Positions 24,382 through 39,400 of a DNA stretch of 64,000 nt are shown piece by piece. The translations under genes and the position numbers were made by a program. The first letter of the stretch is position 1, and every line of letters starts with the position of its first letter. Source of the DNA: Edolisoma coerulescens (taxonomy: Eukaryota > Chordata > Aves > Passeriformes > Campephagidae). The notes beneath the pieces are model-generated. The model saw only the letters and a list, made by a program, of their open reading frames with translations, did no database searches and was not told where the DNA came from. The stretch covers positions 1,922,652 through 1,986,651 of the forward strand of contig VWZW01004026.1 of assembly GCA_013397115.1 (NCBI GenBank), given 5' to 3'.

Positions 24382-27300
24382 ATCTGTGGCATGGCTACCA
24401 AAGTGCTGTAGTGGCTAGGGTTCATGCTCTCACTGATCATCACATAAGCATTCTCACCCCATCTGAGTTGTTAACGTAGCAAACACATTTCATTTACTGT
24501 TGCTGTACCAATGGTTGTGACCACAGTGACAAATCACATCTGCTGCTGAACTGCATGTGTGAAGATACAGACGAGTTCTTGCTCAACAGGGAATGATAGA
24601 CTGTTTCAAGTCTCCGCACATCATTTTTCACATTGCACACAGTGATAAAGAGGGCCCTAACTTCTTTAATGTAAGGGATGAAGAAGCCAAGAAATTGCTG
24701 ATTATAGAAGACAGAACTTCTTAGCTGCTGCCAGCAGGATTGGGGAAGTCTTCAGTCAGGGCAGAGGGAAAATACTGAAAAATCCAGAAGTAAATATGGG
24801 ATTAGAAGAGGTAGGAAAGAGTATTAACTTGGGTAGCAGTCTCTTGGAAAACTCTATAAATGTGTCTCTGCTTTATGTCTGACACCGGACAGCTTGTTCC
24901 CCCACTCAGGTTGGGAGCTAAAGATGCCAGATTTCTACTGTGAAATTGCAATAAATGGAGGATGTATGCATTTATCAGAAAGGGGTGTATATATATATTC
25001 TCAATATGGACCTTCCAGCATGAAAGTCCAGGATAAAATTCATTACCATAAGTGTCTCTTTCAAAATGTATTAGAAAGTCTATTTTCAGAGTGCAAAACA
25101 GCAATAAAGCAGCCATTTCCCAAGCAATTTCCCCTGTATTGTATTGCGAGTCTGTCTGTTTGGGGTATTGGAGGAACAGCTCATGTCTCCAGAGGTGATT
25201 GAAGCAGTGGAATTTTATTTTGAAGTAATGAGCCTGGAAGAAAAGGATGGAGAGAGATAGTTCTGTCATAGTTGAAGGTCTTATGGAAGGAGGAGAGGAT
25301 GCTGAGAGTTGAAGAAAAAGCGAGACTGCCAGCAAAGGCAAAGGCAGCATCCTGTATGACCTTTCCTTCATGATCAGTGGGATATCTTCTCAGAGTGTTG
25401 TATTCTCCCTTTTATTTTTTTAGAGCTCCCTCCACCATCTGGTGCCCTCTTGCCTCCCCTGCCGTTCTCTGTAGCAATTTATTGTCCCAGGGAGAAATCC
25501 AAAGAGCAGCAGGGAGGCAGTGTTTGGTGCATTGTGCGATCCAGTGTTATCCACACCGAAATAAGTGTGAAGAGCATGGCGGGTTCTTCTGGATGGGTAT
25601 TACAGATTGTGATCTCTGTACTTCTCAGCATCTTGTTTATAAAAGTACTGGTTTTTTCCCCAGGCTATTCTTGTTATACTTTAATTATAAGCTCCTTAAA
25701 AATGTAGGTTAAGGTCACTAGCTAATTTTCATTGGCAATGCTAGATGGTACAATAACAATTTAAGGTGGCCTACTAATGTTCAATTACAGTAATTTGTTT
25801 AGTGAGCTGAAATGCAACATTAGGAAAAAAAGTGTATTATTGTTTTTTTCCTTTATGCTAATGTTTGTGAAATGTTAACAACAATCTTACAGTTAAAAAC
25901 TGCTTTCTTCAGTCTTCTGTATTGTCTAATGCTTCATTTTGTGACTGTCTCTACTGTATTAATTTCAGAAAATTAAAATTCTTAAGAAGTTCCATGCATT
26001 ATTTTTAGTCCTGAAACGGTTGCCATCCTAAGTTGGGTAGAAAAAAAAAAAGAAAAAAAGAAATGTCATGTCTTGCTCAGGGCGAAATTTCTATATTTTT
26101 TTAACTTATCTAGTGTCAAAGTAGCATAGAAGTTAACATTTCCTTGCTTAAAAGAAGCCAATGATTACTTATAGTACTCAAGTGTGCCCTCTCTATCTGG
26201 TGATTTCAGAGTGCTGATCTGAAAAAAAGCTAGTGCATCACTCCTTCATGGACTGATTGGTGGTTAGAAACGAGCTTTAACAAAAGTTAACAGCAGAAAT
26301 AATGCTCTTCCAAAATGTGTTTAACTATCCTTGTATATGCAAGTGCATGATGACTTCCTAACTTATTAGTATTGGAAAGATAGAGTTACATTTTGCAGTT
26401 GCTGTTAAAAACCCTTCTAGAAAATATGGTCCTAAGTAATTAAACAAAATACAGATTATTAAGGTAGCATTCTTAATTTCTGAACTGAAGCTCTTTAAGG
26501 AAAGTCTGTGTGTGTAAACAGCACACATTATGTACTGAGAATCACCCCAGCAGTGTGATTTGAATAACTGAATAACTAAATCAGTGTTTCTCACCTGGCA
26601 GTGCTTTTTGCTTTAAATGTACCTCTTCTCCCATTGTGTGAAAGGCATCAATTTCCAGTGTTGGAGGGTCATGCCTCTTGACTGGACCCAAAGACCTAGT
26701 GTTAAATGATTTTGATCTGCTTTCTTTCTAGGAACATGAATTCAACTAGCGGAGGAGTTTGATCTGTCTGATTCTATGTGCAACATCAGGATGACTTGGA
26801 TAGGAAGCAAAAAACACTGCTGGGAAAGCTTTTTTATATGTTCTTAAGGGGGAAAATAAGTGTTTGCTTATCTGCCGTGTTTAATTGAGTTAGGATTATA
26901 ATTGTTCAAGTTTTCATTCCCGACTGTATTTGTAATGGGAGCAGTATTTGCAGTTTAGTCTTCCTGGGCTTCTCTGTGTGCATTAGTCTAGCTTTATGAA
27001 GGATTTACATTTTATATTTGCTCATCATATTATTTTTATAAGAAACAGAAAGCTCCCAAATAAGCCCATCAGGCAAGGCTATGAACTGTTGAAAGGAAAA
27101 GATAGCTGTTATAGTAAGAATTTGTGAATTGAGTGTAGCAAGGTTGGCAAGAAAAGTCAGAAAAGTACTTAATACTCTCAAAGGGTAACTAATGGTTTAA
27201 TAGTAGGTGGCATGCAGAAAAGAACTGATATAAAAGTTTACAGGATGCTTTTACTCCCCAGTGAAATACACAGAAGAAGGAAAAAAAAAAAAAAAGAAAG

Positions 27301-30300
27301 AGACCAAAAATATGAAAAGAGCTTTAAAGGCAGCAAAATGTGCAGCAGGGAAAAGGGGTGTTTGTTCAATTTATGTCACTGTTTTAATAGACCTAAAGGA
27401 TTTCACTTGACATGTGACCTTTCAACACAAGCCAAGATTTTTGTACAGGCTTTCTATTTTGGATAATAAACATATGTTGCACAAGTAAGTCCCTCTGGTA
27501 TTTAGATACAAACGTCAATTTTATGGTGGAAAAACTGGTGGCTTATGTGTAGTAGTGGTTGTTGATATCAAGGCATAAAAACAAATGGATTAGTTCTGAA
27601 AATTATGGTGAACGCTGTTATGGAAATATACTGGGAAATCATGGACTGGGGGATGTGGATTGGATCTACATGTGGAAAAAACTGAAATCTGGCTTTTTAA
27701 ATTATTTAGCTGTATTTTTCTATCTCCTTTCCTATCTATCTATACAAACATAAGCACATACGGTATTAAAGAAAGAGGGAGAGTTCAGAGTCTAAAGAAA
27801 ATCCCTCATGCTCATAATCTAACTTGTAGCATTGGAAAAATAGGAAGAAATGTTACTCAAGGAAAAACTATTTTGTAAATAACTAATTCATAGTGCTGCA
27901 TCTTCTGCTGAAATTGTTACTGCAGAAACTACCCTAGATGGGCAGAACACTCATGGGTTCCATCTTTGTTGCAGTGTTTTGGTTGGTTTTTTTTAAATTT
28001 TTTGAGACATTTTCTATTTAATGTTTTTGGTATTTCCCACATTTAATTTCTATCTAACTGAAGCATGAGCCTTGAAAGTTGCATTTGCTAAGGTATTGAT
28101 TATTTCCTTTTTTAAAAAAATAGAAAAATATATGATCTTTCACTGACATTCACAGAACATTAACTAAGTTTTAGTTTATCCAAATTTATCCTGAGGTGCA
28201 AGTAATTTTTAAACCCTGTATTAGTCAATCAAGTCCACTTTAATATTCAGATAATACATTTTACAGGTTTCCCCTGGTACTGTTTGTCAGAATATTTAAA
28301 GTCACTCTAAAATTTGTACACCATGGAGAGCTTCAGATATCAATTGCCATTTTTTCTTTTTCTGTGCCTTTTTTTTCCCATCTACAGTCGTTCCCTCCTG
28401 TTTTTATACATACTTCCTTCTTTTTGGTATGATTCATGATGACTATTTTTAAAAAATATAGTGATCATTGTGCATCATGAGGATGAGATCCTTTACCCAT
28501 GTTTTGTTGTATGAGACTATGAAATGTTTTGAGAAAAGCTCCTTTCTCTGTACCAGTAAATCTCACGGATCACTTCCACACACACATTCATCTCCTCAGA
28601 TCCCAATGCATCTAGGACCTTCAGAGCCAAAGTGTTATGCAGACTTACACTAACTGTAACAGTAAAACAATTTATTCTATTTAATGTAGAATGTTTTAAT
28701 CCATTGGTAAGATGATCTGAAGAATGAATCTTACCCATTTTTCCCCTTTAAGGCAAACTGAGTACATCTTACATTGTATGTTTCCAGCAACTTACTTTAA
28801 ACCTATGTACACTTTCAAAGGACTATTATTTATAAACTGTTTTCTTACTTTGCTACTTTTTGTAATGGATCAGGGTGTGGAAATATTGAGGATGTATAGG
28901 AAATTGGGCTACTTGCTGGTTTTGGAGCAATTCATATTAGCTACTGTCTACTTCATCTCCTCTTATTGTTTGGAGGGGAAATTAACTCTCCAATACCTAT
29001 AGTGCCATGGAAAACATAATCTACTTTTTTAATAGCTTGTAGATCAAATAGCTCAACTCTGGGAAATGGGTTCCAATAAAAGCTCCATTTTGTTATGCTG
29101 GGCAGCAAATCTATATTATAGAAGCTATCTTCATTATTCATTGGTATTTTCCTAACTTAAAGTTTCCTTCAAGTAGTGTTAACATTTGATGATGGAAAAG
29201 GAAGGCCAATAAGCTGTACGGTGTACGTGCTTTGTAAAATGAATTGGCCTCTTGGGAACAGAAGAGCTACAACTTCAGTGGTAACAATTATGTTTTTATG
29301 GGCCAAGACAGAAATAAAATGTTGAAATGTGAAATTAATGCAAAAGCTTAGTAGCAAAATTATCAAAAGCTTAGAATTGGATCATGTAAAAATCATTGTA
29401 ATATATCAAAGCATCTGCCTATGAATGATCAGTTCCAGAGAAGCTGAGAGTTATAAATAACGTTATACTTTCCCATTTTCCTAACATCAAATACTGGCTA
29501 AAAGTCTTTTTATTCAAAATGTGCATTATCTGGGTTTTACTTCCTTTTTGCTGAGGTTCAATTTTCCTCATTTTTTAAGGTAATAATTGAACAAAGAACA
29601 ATTCATGAGTCAAGGACCACTCCAATTTCTAGTTTAATGATGGATAGACAATGATAGAACATATGGATATGAAGACATATTATTTGGACACTGTAGTTTT
29701 CAGAGTAATAATGCTATATTAGATGTGATACTTTTGTTGTCTGCAGAAGTTGTCAAAGCAAGGAAACAAAAATCATCATGAGATGAGAGTGGGTTCCTAA
29801 AAATACTTTAAGGAATATCTGCAAATCTATACTGTGGTAATACTCAAAAATTTATATACATCTCTGCTGGTCAGTGCTGGCTGGTGTCACTTTGTTGTTT
29901 TTTTTTTTTTTTTATTTGTTATTCTGTTGCTCATTTGAATTACAAATGAGTCTATGATGGCTGTCAGCAGTCAGCAATAGTGTATACAGTGATGCAGTAT
30001 GCTTCATAACCTTTATTAAGAAAGGTTTCCATAAAATTCAAAATTGTATTAAAAATTCCCAGTTAACTCACTGCCCATGGGAATTAAAATCATCCTTTTT
30101 TGGTTTATTTAATCTGATTAAACGTTTCATGCTCTAGTATCTGCATGCATGTGCAGCATGTGCATATGCCATGTGCAGGATAGAAAACCCATTTTTAAGC
30201 AATTTTAAGCTTCCAGTTACTGAGAGGCAAACCTTTGGTTTTCATAAATGCATAGCAGCTGCCATTCACTTGTGTACATCTGACTTTATATATGTGCTGG

Positions 30301-33300
30301 AAAGACTCTACTGTGTATCAGGATGGACAGAAAAATATCAGGTTTTGTGTTAGAGAGCTCCCATCTCAACTCAGGGTGACACTACTGTACTCCGTTTTGT
30401 ATGAGCACCTTAAATCAAATAAACATACAAACAATCTCTCACTCTACTTAAAATATTTAGAAGTATGAATGATAGGATTAAAAGGTGTTGTGTCTTCCTA
30501 AGGTCTGACAGAATGTTTGTGTCAAAGTGAAGCTGAAGACAGACATATCAATAGCTCCTTATACTTCAGCATTGCAACAGCATATGAATAGTAAAGAAAC
30601 ATTTTTCAGGGAAAGCAAGTTCCTGCAAAATTTTAAGGTCATAAAAAAGGCAAAGAGATTTTAGGCTTTCTGGACAGTGCCTGGGGAAAGACTAGCACTT
30701 TCAAAGAGGATCCACTTGAGTCAGCAAAACGAGTAGGGAGCTGCCAGAAGCCAATGCTTGCTTATTGTCCATTTAGACATGCAATAGATGATGGTAAGTG
30801 TTGAGACGGGGAACTCATTTTAAAACTCAAATCTTAGAACTTCACAGGCATTCCCTTGAAATCCCCAGCCTGAGATGCTGCCTCATTAATAGATATCTAA
30901 TTAGACTCTCTGAAAAGCAGACAGTTTTCAAAAAAATTGAGGTGGTTTCTTTGGTTTTTATTCAGTGTGTGGCTGCAGTCCCTGATTCACGCTTTCAGGC
31001 TGAGAGTGATTCTGTTCACAATGTACAGGTGACTAAATCCCTTCAGACACACGGGGATCAGGGAAATTTAGGGTTTACTTTGTAATGCTTGAAGTGTCCC
31101 CTTTCTCTTCTTAAAGGAAAGACATAAGAGTAAGCTAAAGTCCCAAATCCCTGTCTTTAGTCAGTTTTCTATCTCTTATGCAGTCCTGAGCACTGATTGC
31201 TAAAGAGATTTTTACCAGTAGGGAGGCTGTGGGTAGTTTAGGGAGTTGGTGTAAGTGATTTGTCTTTAATTTTGTGAGCTGACAATTCTGTTTATTTGAG
31301 AGAATAAAGAAACACGGTGTTAACTTTGTAGTAAAACTGGAACTGCTACTGAAAATTGCCACCTGAGTAGTGGTCAGCCCAGTAAGTCAGAAGGCAGTTG
31401 TTCCTGATTTTCCAACAGACAGATTAGTGTTAGTTTTGTGGGAAATTTTTCATCTGTATAGTTTCTTATTTTGCATGAAGTTCACAAAAAAAAAAAAAAG
31501 AGCTATAAACAGATACAGTAGAATGATCAATAGGTGGAAATAGTAAGCCCCCCCATATTGATATATTCAGCATTATGTGTTTAATAGGAAGCTGTTACTA
31601 TTGGTTTATTTTTTTATTCACCATCCCTTAAAATGGTTTGAATTTTTATAATGCTTTTTTTTTGTCAATATGTTCCAGCAATTCCTTCTATCCAATCTGT
31701 GCAATAGAGTTGGTTGGTCCTAACACAGATCAAAGTGTATCAGATGTTTCACAGTGCACAACTTAATGAAATCTGACTTACTTAATTTTTAGCAATTTAA
31801 GCATCCAGCAAAGTGTCATCCAGGAGTGCTGGTGTCAGACATTCATGTGGAACACTGAGCACACCTGACTGAGCTCTTTGAAAGAAGGGCCGGGGCCACC
31901 CTCTTTCATGGAACGTGAAGGGCTGGCTCACGCAGCCACATGTATGCCAGGCCACTGAGGTGGAATGAAAATATCTGATTTTGAGATGTGTGGTCTTTTA
32001 AGACTTTTGTTTCCTACCTACAGGGTAAGTGATAGAAATCCATTACATTTCATGGGGCCAGTTCTGACAGCATCTTTTGTTCTGAAAAGTGCCCAGTGTC
32101 ATCATAGTCACTCTGATTATCTCCTGTGGCTTTAAGAGGAAAGCATGAGAGCAGTTTTTTTGTTCTTCTTTTGTTGTGTTAAACCATGAGGCAAAATCTT
32201 TAGTACCAATTATTTATCTCAGTTGAAGTTATGTTGGCCTTGTAGTGTTGCTGTCTGCCAGCCCTTCCTTAGAACAGACGTGGAGGACTTTGTCTATTAT
32301 TTAAAGGATGAGAGGAGATGTGTTTCTTTTTGTCTTGCTTTATTTTGTCTTTGGAGATTTTATTTTGCTGTGCACTTGCTACTGTAGTTCAGGAGCCCTT
32401 GAGAAACAATACTATTCTTCACTTTAAATCACTCCTTAAACACAGAAATTATCTTTGTTGTGACCATGTGGGTTTGCTCTTGCATGTGTGTCGACTGTTA
32501 ATCAACAGGCTGTTCATTTCCATTGGCTTCACAACCAGCCTAATCAGTTCATTACTGAGCTTAACTAAAGTGTTCCCTTCCACTCTGCAAGAAAAATACT
32601 TCTGAAGCAAGCAGATGGACACTTGACTGCCTTTGCTCTCAATGTGTACTGTGTGCTGCACTTTAGATGGATGGCTGGCAGTGATCCCAGGCTCTTCCCT
32701 TCCTGAGATCCTGTATTGCTGCATTTCACGTTCATGGCTACTGAGGTTTTACATGTTCATTAAATAATGCAAGACTAAGGAAGACACATATAGGCATGCA
32801 GAGACAGAATCTTAAAAAAAAAAGAGTTCTTACAGCAGTTTAACTTTTAGTACTATTGAGCAAATGAAGACAGAAAGCAAAACACTTAGTGGAGAAAAAA
32901 AGGGTAAATTGAATATTTTTATCAGTTTTTCTCTGCTTTCTAGGTCAGCATCTCAAATAGAAGACTAAATCATTATGACAGATAAATGCATTTTGCTGTC
33001 TAATGGTTTGAAATAGCATGATAACAGCCATATTGCTACAATGAACTTGCTTTGATGATGGAGCTAGATATTTTTATCACTTCAATATTAGCCTCTACAA
33101 ATTGTCCGTCCCTCATCCAATAGAATTTCTTTCTTCATTCACTTAAAAACAAACAAAACGATGAATCCCTTCTATGAATCCCTTCACACACACACCTACC
33201 CTTGAAGGAAAAGTCTAAACAAAAAAATATTATCGTTGTTTATAAAAAATATATGCAGGTCAAAAGGCCAGTAATCACCACATGTGGATTCAAGTCCAGC

Positions 33301-33499
33301 ATTCTTACATTGTTGCTTGGGTGTTTGATACACTTCCATTCATTAATGACGAGTAGCTGTTAAAAAAGGTTAGTCGTATTTCAGCATCAGCAAGTTATGT
33401 TTTAGACAAATAATGTTAAAAATGCTTTAGCATTGGTACAGTTTACTGCTTTAGCGGTAATGCAGGTTTTTTTTCATCAAGGAGATTCAGAGTTTGCAT
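24382..33499. other. non-coding, no supported gene
   Basis: AT-rich desert. The longest frame is on the minus strand at 24802-25371 (189 codons), with overlapping plus-strand frames. Its composition shows no recognisable domain and no repeat end is nearby. Short low-complexity tracts are present: an A-rich run at about 26040-26062 and a T-run at 29898-29913. Nothing further can be supported. Confidence 0.5.
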
Positions 33500-33550
33500 T
33501 TTGATGAACTTGCAGGTCTTTTCCAACCTTAATGCTTCTATGATTCTATG
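33500..33550 (+). mobile_element. very short CR1 LINE 3' end
   Basis: TTGATGAACT near 33500, then GGTCTTTTCCAACCTTAATG, and the terminal CTATGATTCTATG ending at 33550 match the last 50 or so bases of avian CR1. It is an extreme 5' truncation inserted in the plus direction. Confidence 0.88.
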
Positions 33551-34070
33551 TAAGCTAATGCTACAAAAAAGAGAAGAAGAGATTATGTCCTCGGTCTATT
33601 GCTTCAGAATGTTTGCCATTGAAAGCTGGTCCATATCTAGTGCGAGGAAGAACTTGCAGATAAATATATTATTAAGCAATAAGGGAGTTTAGGACAGCAT
33701 GAGGTGTATCACTAAAGCTGGTAATTCTTTCGTTTTCACAGTAATGATTTAGGTAAAAGAGTAAAAGTAGTAAAAACAGGTCTGTTATCAGAACTGCTGT
33801 GTCATACATTGTGTAAGATATAAAAGCTCACTATTCTTTTTCTGTTTAGAAAGACAAATATTTTTAGACACATGTCAGTTTCCTAACTTTTAAAACATTA
33901 GGAAAGGATATTCTGAAAAAGTCAAAATGGAGCCATCAGAACATTTCAGAATGAAATGTTTTCTTTTTTGGTAGAGAATTTCTTATAATTGTTTTATTAT
34001 TATGCAATATAAGATAAAATGGTTTCATAGCCTCATGCTTCTGTCAAATTTTGAATGTTCCCTCCATATC

Positions 34071-34216
34071 TTTTTTTAATTTTTTTTTAATTTTTTTTAC
34101 TATTTTTTGACTTAAGATTAGCAGCAGTCAGGCACAGGGAGAAAATGCATTATACAATTTTCTTTCTGATTTATGTTCCTAATCCCTGTAAAATGTCAAA
34201 TTGAAGGTGAGAAAGA
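34071..34216 (-). repeat. copy 1 of a ~110-bp dispersed repeat, with T-rich edge
   Basis: 34107-34216 matches 36320-36432 with about five substitutions and one 3-base indel, starting at TTGACTTAAGATTAGCAGC. Similarity stops abruptly on both sides. On the left edge, 34071-34108 is an interrupted T-run that would read as an A-rich tail on the minus strand. That suggests a retroposed copy or an unnamed SINE-like repeat. Confidence 0.75.
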
Positions 34217-35473
34217 ACCTTTTACTACAAGTAAGAAAGAAATACAGCAGCTGCAGGCAAATGCTTTCAGTCAAACATGGATGTGTTGTTTTTGTGTACT
34301 CTATCATCCTGGCCTGGAAAGAGTAGAACTTGGTCATGTGAATTCTTCTTCAGAGAAACTCTGATTATTGCTCTATGGATCAACTTCATTATTTAAGGTC
34401 CAATCCACAGGTCCTAGTATTCAACAGGAATATTTATTCAGGCTTCCATGGGCTTTGGATCAGGAGGTGAAAAGGAGTTCCAATTCTCATTAACCAGTGA
34501 GAACTAGTGAAGTTTGTTTCAAAAGTGAAGCAGATATTGATCTGCTGTGTGAAACTCTATTACATGGTCTTCTAAACATTTGGACTAAGCCCTGGAATTG
34601 TACAAGATTCTGGCTAAATATGCAAGTCATGTTGGCTGACCAAATGTGAACCTAAAAATCCACTGAAATTTTATAGCCTACAAATTTTGGCTAATGTCCT
34701 TAACCTTATTTCATGTCTAGCTAATCAATACATATTGTACTGGTGTATATTTGTTTGGGGATAGATTCTGCTTGGCGTTAACGTGAAATGTTCCTATGTG
34801 CCTACCCAGAGAAAGCACAATTTCAAAATCAGTCTGAAGTGGCTCCAGTATAAACACCTTGACCCCTTGACTCAAGGCTTCTCCACGGTGTATGTGAGAA
34901 TGCAATTTTGCAAGCCTGAAAGTGAGAAGTGGAAGCTAGCCTGGACCTGTGTTTTTCTTGATATAGGAAGGGGAGAGAAATGGCAGAGCTGCCTAGAAAA
35001 TAAGGACAAAATTGGAGAATGATGGCTTCGGTGCTCCTGCTGCCCTGGAAAAGATAGAAGGGTATAAGGGTGCTGTCTCAGCCAGGTCTGCTGCCTTGAG
35101 GGGGGCTGGAAGAAGGTGCCCTGTATCACAGCCTAACCTCAGCCTCAGAAGTGGCAGCAGCAGACCTGTTTGTTTCTAAGGTGTGCTGCCAATACAGATG
35201 ATGTTTGTACCATGGCTGTTGCTGTTTTCTCATCTGTTGTCTGAAGCAGCCACCCACTTTGTCTGCACCTAAAGTTTATTATGTTCTTCCAGTACTAATT
35301 CCTTTTTTGTTTTGCTTTGCTTTGAAAGATATTCAACACTCATTTATCTCCTTGCAAACTCAATGAAAAGACACGTGGTTTTTTAAGGACTTTAAAAATA
35401 CATTCTGGGGGTTGATTGTGACATTTCAACTGTTCCCCGTATTCTAACATTGTAATTATGCTGCTGGGTGTAG

Positions 35474-35503
35474 GAAAAAAAAAACAAAAACAAAAACAAA
35501 AAC
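35474..35503 (+). repeat. A-rich CAAAAA microsatellite
   Basis: A run of A is followed by three CAAAAA units. Simple repeat. Confidence 0.85.
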
Positions 35504-36319
35504 CAGCATGGTTCAGAGATCTTGAAGTCCATCAAAGATTTCAGAGAGCTTTAGTTCCCGAAAATCTGGGAAGGTTTGCAGGAAAAATTCTCAAAGCAAA
35601 CATTTTACAAAGAATCAGTAACGACTTTATCCACATTAATTAGGACAGTAACATTATAAGTGCAATTAAGTAATGGTGTTAAGTGTGAAAGCTTCTTAAC
35701 ATTTTGCTCAGATTGTGTTGAAAAATGATGTACTTAAATAATGTTTATTTTGATTCAGTAAACATTTCCTCATTATACAGGATTACATCTACAAAGCATG
35801 GAAAGTAAAAAATACTTAACATTAAACTCTAACACAAAATCCTAATTTGCAAAGGAATGAGGTTTTCTTATACTTTTCTTATTAGAATAATTTAAAAATA
35901 ATTCATATATCTTTGAAATAATTTGTTTTTATGTTCACATTAGTGTCCATGAAAAAGTTCCAGCATAATAAAGTATTTTCTAGGACTTATTTCTTTTGGT
36001 GTTATATGGTCAATTTCCAGAGGAGTCTTGTCTTTTCTACAGAGGGAAAATGCCTGAAGTCACAATGGGGCATCTTCCTTCATAAAAAATAATAAAATTG
36101 CCATGAAAACCAAACCTTTGTGTAACCAGTATGTTTTGACAATTCTAATTGCTTCAGATGCTCAAAATTATGATTGTGAGCAGGTGTCAGGCAGGTATAG
36201 CAAAAAGATTTTTTTCCTCCATTCATTATATATGAATGAATTAGAAAAATAAAAGCTAGAAAGATTGATTTTTGCTGTCTGTGATCCAGTGATTCAGTAA
36301 AATTGAAATCTGACATTTG

Positions 36320-36432
36320 TTGACTTAAGATTAGCAGCAGTCAGGCACAGGGAGAAAACAATGCATAATACAATTTTCTTTCTGACTAATGTCCCTAATC
36401 TCTGTAAAATGTCAAATTGAAGGTGAGAAAGA
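36320..36432. repeat. copy 2 of a ~110-bp dispersed repeat
   Basis: Similar to 34107-34216 at about 95% over its length, in the same orientation, 2.2 kb away. Unlike copy 1 it has no T-rich edge. It may be the source copy, or an independent insertion of the same unidentified repeat family. Confidence 0.75.
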
Positions 36433-39400
36433 GCAAGTCTCCTGTGCAAGAATGTAACGAGAGAAACTCTTGCCATGTTACCAGCAAATACTTGCAGAAC
36501 ATCATTTTTGCTGACAGCAGAGCAGTGATGTTGTTTTCATGCTGGTAAATCCGAACACACCAGATGGATTTTGGTGACATTTACTGCTGATATCTCAGCT
36601 TTTCTTCTTCTGGTCTCATGCGTAATACTCTCTTCCTGATTCCCTGTTCTGAGGCAACATACAGTGCAGATGCACTGAGGTGTGCTATTTGGGCAAGTTC
36701 TTTCAGGCTAACTCCCTCAAGAATAGCTGCCATACAGCTTGTGCTTCATTGCTTAGTTATAAAATAGAGTACACAGTGCACATGGCCAGAAGAAACAAAA
36801 AAAAATTAGTTAAATCAAACACAACTGGCTTGTAACCTTTCACAACCCTCTTCCCACCAATTTTTTGTTTAAGGCAAATAGCTTAATGACAACTGAACTG
36901 CCTTGGAAATGTGAACCTACACTGACATCAGCTAAGTGCTGTCACAAAATTGATGCAGGTTATGCAGTTCATATGATCTGCTGGATATGAATGTATTTTG
37001 AAGGCAGGATAGAGCACTTCACTCAGCAAGTCTGTTCTTTACTTAGTCCTACCTTTCTGTTTGCTCAATGTGAAAAAATATTCCTTTATTGCATTTTTTT
37101 CTTTCAAAACTACCTGCAAAAACAGTGTGCTTTTGAATTCCTCCTGCTTGTTTACTTCATCCTTTTTGCACTTAGTATGATTTAGACAGACAACATGTTT
37201 TCAACAACATTATGTGTTTGCATGTTAGTGGGTGTTTGTGAAAAGACTGATTTGTTTAATGCTGCTCTAAATGGCTTTTCTCCTTTTTGTTGTGAGAACT
37301 TTTAATTTTTTCCAGAAGAGAAGGGGAGAACTTTACAAACCCAGCTTTTCTTCAAGTTAGATCCTAGGTTTCTGCTGAGAAAACTATTTCAAGAAAGGCA
37401 AACTGTTTCCACAGAAAACGGCCTTATCAAAACCGCAGTTATTCATCAGAAAAGGTTTGGATGGAAACACTTCATCCAGTGTCATTTCCTTCTGCACTAA
37501 CAGCTATCCTCAATGCCCAGATCTTTGAATGCCTTCCACTTATATCCCTCAAAGATTAGAGATGTACCCTTCCTTAACAATTGCCTCATTTGCAATTGCC
37601 TGATCAACCCTCAGCCGTCAAGTGCAAGTTCAGTGTTTCATAACATTAATTTCTTATAGCCAACTTTAAAACTTGGAAAATTGAAGACATTCTCTTGAAG
37701 CAGCAATGATGCAGCATCCATTGCTTGTACATTTTTTATGTTCTTCATTATTCTATTCGTTTACAAAAAGAAAAAAAAAAGGAGCAATGAAAGAACATAT
37801 TTAATGGTGCTTGCCTTTTTTCTCTTCCTCACAACCCTTCTTTCAAAGTTCTATTTTTAATATTTTAATACATTAATTTTGTTAATTGTAAATTTAGTAT
37901 TTACATAATTGCTCCATATTATAGCTAACAGAAACCAAAGAACTCTAATTCTTTGTTGCAGCAGTCCGTCATGAAATTACATACACACTTCCTTGTGCAC
38001 TCTTCAATAGTGAGATAGTACAAAATTATAAGATATGCATGACTTTGAATGACTTTTTTACTAATGGATAATGTGGTGTTCGTTGTTGTCATGAAATATT
38101 ATTTTTAAACACTGTGTGCATGGTGTAAGTTTGTTACCAGCATGTAAGAATGTAAGAATAATAGGGGTTAAAATGACAAGCAGGACTTGGTCTTCATCAA
38201 GAAATTGGTGTGTGTTTGAGGATAGTGCTGGTACTTCTAAATTGAGAGATTTTAAAGCACCTGTTTTCTAAAAACAACTGTATCAAACACAGCAAAAGGG
38301 AAGAGTAGAAACTACTGTTGCTAAAACCAAATGCAGTAAGTTACATCTGTGTCTCAGTAATCAGCAGTGGAACCTTCCTGCAATATCCAGAACATTACAG
38401 ATTCTGCGCAGGTTCCTCAGCTTTGTCTCATTCAGACTGGATGGGCATGTTAAAGCACGAATGATTAGACTTTTCTACTCCCAGCTGCTTTTACTTTTTG
38501 AGATATCCATTTCTGCCTCAATTCTCATGTGATAAGTGTAGTTTCTTGATAAAAGTCCCTAGTAAATTTCATGGCATTCATTATGAGTGAATGAGTCGGT
38601 GAGACTGTACACCCCTGAAAAATAGAAGACAGAATCACACAGGAAGATACAGATGTTTGATCACATTTTTCATGCGCACAGGGCTGGGAAGGGGTGTTGC
38701 ACTGAGCAGAACTGTTTGAACATAATTTTGAACCCAAATGAACTTGTTCTATTGTGTGGTATGGTGTCCTAATTTGAGGATTTTTAATGCTTTCATGTGC
38801 TATATGACTGTCATCTCATGTAGAGGTGGAGCAGAAAAGGTGGATGACCATGCACACGTTTTCTGAGGTTTCTCTGCAGTGTTAGCAGGCCTTCCACTAA
38901 TTGATACCTTTGCTCTTACTGGCAAGGAAAGTGATTAATCTTTGCACTGAATTGCTATGGCACACCCCCGCCTTTAAACTCAACACACTTTGAGAGTCAG
39001 TCCTTCTAAAGAACAGTGTTATTCAGTGATCATTCAGGGCTTGCTACATTTGGCATAAAAGTTTCATCAAGAGTTTAGGACTTTTGCAAAGTTTGGACCT
39101 CAAGAGACATGAGATTGGCAGGAGAAATAACTCCTGCCATATGAAATACCGTGGCTTATACTGCCATCAAAACCAAAAAGAATTAGAAACCTGGCTTAAT
39201 GACTGACAGAGAAGAAATACCAAGTCTTGTACAGGATGAAAAAGGGTAGGCGCCATCTGCTACTCTGTGGAGTAGGATTATAAAATACGTCAGTCATGCC
39301 ATTGCTGAGAAAAGCAGAGAAAATGCTGCATGTCACTGCATCTGTTATCACAGGTAGAACTTTCAGGGAAGAAAAAAATGCCTGATACAGTGCAGAGAAG

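Noticed and set aside
24802..25371. Minus-strand frame of 189 codons
   Set aside because: No domain, no repeat family recognised and no supporting splice or promoter context.
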